This document shows, piece by piece, positions 6,309-8,249 of a stretch of 8,249 bases of DNA. The DNA is from Aquirhabdus sp. (GTDB lineage Bacteria; Pseudomonadota; Gammaproteobacteria; Pseudomonadales; Moraxellaceae). Both the position numbers and the translations under genes were made by a program. The notes beneath the pieces were generated by a model. The model was not told the origin of the DNA, made no database searches, and was given only the letters and a program-made list of their open reading frames with translations. The stretch's first letter is position 1, and every line of letters begins with the position of its first letter. The stretch spans positions 1 through 8,249 of the forward strand of contig JASLGO010000153.1 of assembly GCA_030150135.1 (NCBI GenBank), given 5' to 3'.

Positions 6309-6337
6309 TTTCAATATACTAGGGGGTAGTATATGAT
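6309..6337 (+). promoter_or_regulatory. Probable dmeF promoter
   Basis: A weak -35 TTTCAA (6309-6314), a 17-base spacer and -10 TATGAT (6332-6337). The spacer is almost wholly occupied by the G-tract operator, so bound repressor would exclude RNA polymerase. The predicted start near 6344 leaves a leader of about 30 bases. Confidence 0.5.
6314..6334. promoter_or_regulatory. RcnR/DmeR-type operator (G-tract flanked by inverted repeat)
   Basis: Perfect inverted arms ATATACT (6314-6320) and AGTATAT (6328-6334) enclose AGGGGGT, giving the TACT/G-run/AGTA layout known for RcnR and DmeR sites. It sits in the dmeR-dmeF gap, within the dmeF promoter. On the minus strand a TAGTAT (6316-6321) inside the left arm could be the dmeR -10, so one site could control both genes. 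Confidence 0.85.
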
Positions 6338-6374
6338 ATTGATCACATATTAGCCATCATTCCAAAGCATAATC

Positions 6375-7418
6375 ATGTCAGAGCAATTATTGCAGCAACA
6401 TCAGCATAACACCGCCACGTCCAGAAATAAGCAATCCGCAAAAAAAACCTACTCATTCAACATCAGCAATCCACTCGCTGAAAAGAAAATAAAATGGGCA
6501 GTCATCCTGACAGCCGTGATGATGGTTGCCGAAATTGCAGGCGGTTATATCTATAACTCAATGGCATTGCTCGCCGATGGCTGGCATATGAGCACACACG
6601 CTATGGCACTCGGCTTATCCATGTTTGCCTACGTCCTCGCCAGAAAACTCTCTACTGATGCACGTTTTGCCTTCGGCACTTGGAAAATTGAAATCCTAGC
6701 AAGTTTCACTAGCTCTATTTTATTAGTGCTGGTTTCAGCGTGGATGCTGTTTCAATCTGGTGAACGATTACTCTCGCCAACACCAATTCATTATGATGAA
6801 GCCATTTTTATTGCTGCGATTGGGTTAGCTGTCAATCTAATTTGTGCTTGGTTACTTAAAGACAATCATAGTCATGGGCATCATCATGATCACAGCCACG
6901 GTCACGATCATTCGCATGATTCTGCGCACCATCATCATGATCATGGACATTCGCATGGCAATCACGACCTGAATTTACGCTCCGCATATATTCATGTCAT
7001 CACCGATGCCGCAACGTCTGTATTAGCAATTCTGGCTTTGATTGGTGGCAAACTTTGGGGAGCCAATTGGCTAGATCCAGTGATGGGATTAGTAGGTGGC
7101 GTACTCGTTGCCATTTGGTCTTATGGCTTGATTCGTGACTCTGGGCGTATTTTGCTGGATGCAGAAATGGATGCTCCTGTGGTTGCAGAAGTGATTGAGG
7201 TGATTGAGGCAAGCCCATTACGCGCGGAGATCAACGACATTCACGTTTGGCGAGTCGGTAAAGATCAGTACGCATGTGTGCTGAACTTGACCACGATTAG
7301 TCCAGAAGCCAATGGAGAATACTTCCGTCGCCAACTGAGCATTCATGAAGAACTGGTTCATATCATTGTCGAAGTAAATCAGCCAATGATTAACAATCCT
7401 TATCCTCAGTCATCTTAA
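6375..7418 (+). CDS. dmeF: DmeF, CDF-family Co(II)/Ni(II) efflux transporter
   Basis: A 347-residue inner-membrane cation diffusion facilitator that exports divalent metal in exchange for protons. After a polar N-terminus (1-38) come six expected helices near 40-60, 64-88, 105-126, 142-161, 203-226 and 231-254, then a cytoplasmic domain (about 260-340) that mediates dimerisation. The transport site is formed by helix 2, LADGWHMSTH (66-75), with Asp68, His71 and His75, and by helix 5, HVITD (His207, Asp211). Zinc CDFs usually carry Asp where His75 stands. Between helices 4 and 5 the segment 165-197 holds 18 histidines in 33 residues, a likely metal-binding loop. The divergent DmeR-like gene and its operator support a cobalt/nickel role; zinc cannot be excluded. 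The ribosome-binding site ahead of the ATG is poor, but no better in-frame start exists before helix 1. A strong terminator follows. Confidence 0.92.
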   Translation: MSEQLLQQHQHNTATSRNKQSAKKTYSFNISNPLAEKKIKWAVILTAVMMVAEIAGGYIYNSMALLADGWHMSTHAMALGLSMFAYVLARKLSTDARFAFGTWKIEILASFTSSILLVLVSAWMLFQSGERLLSPTPIHYDEAIFIAAIGLAVNLICAWLLKDNHSHGHHHDHSHGHDHSHDSAHHHHDHGHSHGNHDLNLRSAYIHVITDAATSVLAILALIGGKLWGANWLDPVMGLVGGVLVAIWSYGLIRDSGRILLDAEMDAPVVAEVIEVIEASPLRAEINDIHVWRVGKDQYACVLNLTTISPEANGEYFRRQLSIHEELVHIIVEVNQPMINNPYPQSS

Positions 7419-7433
7419 AAGAAAACCATCCAT

Positions 7434-7474
7434 AAAAAAGCGTCAGATCTTTTGATAAAGACTGACGCTTTTTT
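7434..7474. terminator. Bidirectional intrinsic terminator between dmeF and the AraC-type gene
   Basis: Arms AAAAAAGCGTCAG (7434-7446) and CTGACGCTTTTTT (7462-7474) are perfectly complementary. The stem continues, after one bulged A, through TCTTT/AAAGA around a TGAT loop. The T-run serves plus-strand dmeF, and the matching A-run is a T-run for the minus-strand regulator gene, whose stop codon lies 14 bases away. Confidence 0.93.
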
Positions 7475-7487
7475 AGTTTTAACAAAT

Positions 7488-8249
7488 CTAAGTAGCCACC
7501 TCACTCAAAGATTTTAATGGCAAATAAACATCAGTCTGCTGCTCAAATTCAGGCTGCTCAAAGCCCAATGTCAAATAATGAAAATAAACTGGAAAATCAC
7601 GTAACTCCTCGCCGCTCTCTGGTAGCCATTGGCGATATAGATAATAAACGCTCTCCCCAATTCGATCATGTGACCCGACGTGACGCACAACCGCACAACG
7701 ACCACCAGGAATCAGCTTCGTAATGATTCCAGAAGAATTTTTAGGAACTTCCTCCGTCACCGAACCACAAATATCAAAACGGAAATCATCAGCAGGCGTC
7801 GTATCAGGATTGTCATGCGCAACGCCATAAGTTCTGCTTGTTTCTACAGGTGATAAACCCGTGGTTTTACGCCAATCAATAAATCGACTCACGGAATGAT
7901 TTAATATCGCTGGTGAGCCATGATGCTCAAGCACTGCCACTAACTCTGGTTCGACATGGACAATCTTTACATTCATATGCTTCGCTCCTTCTCGTTTAGG
8001 AAATTGGTAATGTTGATGCCATAAGTCCCAAGCTGGATTCTTTCTAAACGCGGTGGGTGTTTGTCCAAAAATATGCTTGAACGCACGCGAAAAAGATTCT
8101 GGATTTTCAAAACCTGCATCCAGCGCAATATCAATCACTCGTTCGTCAGGATTGAATACCAAACGATGAGAGGCTCGTTTGAGTTTAATCAGTTGAATAT
8201 AGCGATTGACACTAATCCCGCAATACTCTGAAAACTGTCGATGAAAATG
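7488..8249 (-). CDS. AraC-family regulator with C-terminal GyrI-like effector-binding domain, N-terminus missing
   Basis: The reading frame stays open to the right edge, so the true start lies outside; 253 residues are visible (numbered from the edge). The N-terminal part is the AraC DNA-binding domain: the first helix-turn-helix is entered at HFHRQFSEYCGISVNRYI (1-18), and the second follows with RVIDIALDAGFENPESFSRAF (37-57) and FGQTPTAFRKNP (61-72), the AraC signature. About 30-40 residues are probably missing. A linker leads to a GyrI/SbmC-like domain (about 92-247), with strands such as VKIVHVEPELVAVLEHHG and the closing FEQQTDVYLPLK, which in Rob-like proteins binds small molecules. AraC domain first, GyrI-like domain last is a known layout for sensors of drugs or organic compounds; the ligand is unknown. 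An unusually good ribosome-binding site lies inside the gene at the domain boundary. Confidence 0.9.
   Translation of the reverse strand, partial: HFHRQFSEYCGISVNRYIQLIKLKRASHRLVFNPDERVIDIALDAGFENPESFSRAFKHIFGQTPTAFRKNPAWDLWHQHYQFPKREGAKHMNVKIVHVEPELVAVLEHHGSPAILNHSVSRFIDWRKTTGLSPVETSRTYGVAHDNPDTTPADDFRFDICGSVTEEVPKNSSGIITKLIPGGRCAVVRHVGSHDRIGESVYYLYRQWLPESGEELRDFPVYFHYLTLGFEQPEFEQQTDVYLPLKSLSEVAT
7974..7990 (-). promoter_or_regulatory. Possible internal ribosome-binding site and ATG at the GyrI-like domain
   Basis: On the minus strand AAGGAG (7985-7990) is followed by an eight-base spacer and an in-frame ATG (7974-7976), codon 92 of the visible reading frame. Initiation here would yield a free 162-residue GyrI-like protein beginning MNVKIV. 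It may be chance, since the bases also encode ordinary linker residues (Glu-Gly-Ala), but spacing and match are near ideal. Confidence 0.35.

Noticed and set aside
6860..6970. Short repeated cat/cac/gat units as a tandem-repeat array or CRISPR-like element
   Set aside because: They encode the histidine-rich loop of DmeF in frame, with no regular unit length or spacers.
8160..8162. Start of the AraC-type gene at an internal TTG
   Set aside because: The frame continues upstream through recognisable AraC helix-turn-helix residues to the window edge, so the gene is truncated by the window and does not start here.

Overview
The window looks like chromosomal DNA of a gammaproteobacterium, most plausibly Acinetobacter or a close Moraxellaceae relative. 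I base this on overall protein character, the mid-40s GC content judged by eye, and the pairing of a TetR regulator with a carotenoid-oxygenase-family gene; the sequence alone does not settle the genus. There is no rRNA, tRNA, CRISPR array, insertion sequence or prophage gene. Coding density is high, and no gene-free stretch exceeds about 120 bases.

Layout. (1) Positions 1-2940, minus strand: a tightly packed livH-livM-livG-livF operon for a branched-chain-amino-acid-type (HAAT) ABC importer, read right to left. Adjacent genes overlap by 4-8 bases. livF is cut off by the window edge and no periplasmic binding protein gene lies upstream of livH. (2) Positions 3061-4407, minus strand: an uncharacterised 218-residue inner-membrane protein behind a TetR/WHG-type regulator, possibly co-transcribed. 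(3) Positions 4408-4480: a compact divergent control region with facing sigma-70-type promoters and two 18-base near-identical repeats, each an imperfect dyad. (4) Positions 4481-5902, plus strand: a complete carotenoid oxygenase (RPE65/lignostilbene dioxygenase superfamily) with its four iron-binding histidines. (5) Positions 5933-5960: a REP-like GC-rich hairpin in the convergent gap. (6) Positions 5997-7418: a divergent metal-efflux pair, an RcnR/FrmR-family repressor (dmeR-like) and the CDF exporter dmeF with a histidine-rich loop, separated by a textbook G-tract operator. (7) Positions 7434-7474: a bidirectional intrinsic terminator. (8) Positions 7488-8249, minus strand: an AraC-family regulator with a GyrI-like ligand-binding domain, whose start lies beyond the window.

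How the parts work together. Two divergent regulator/target modules carry their control logic visibly in the DNA. The TetR protein probably represses itself and the oxygenase through the twin boxes. The RcnR-like protein probably represses itself and dmeF until Ni(II)/Co(II) (or a similar metal) binds. The liv operon is a self-contained transporter core that must borrow a binding protein from elsewhere. I do not see convincing evidence of a wholly undescribed system. The most interesting points are the TetR/oxygenase twin-box control region, the unknown substrate of the oxygenase, the possible internal start in the AraC-GyrI gene, and the hybrid N-terminus of the metal sensor.
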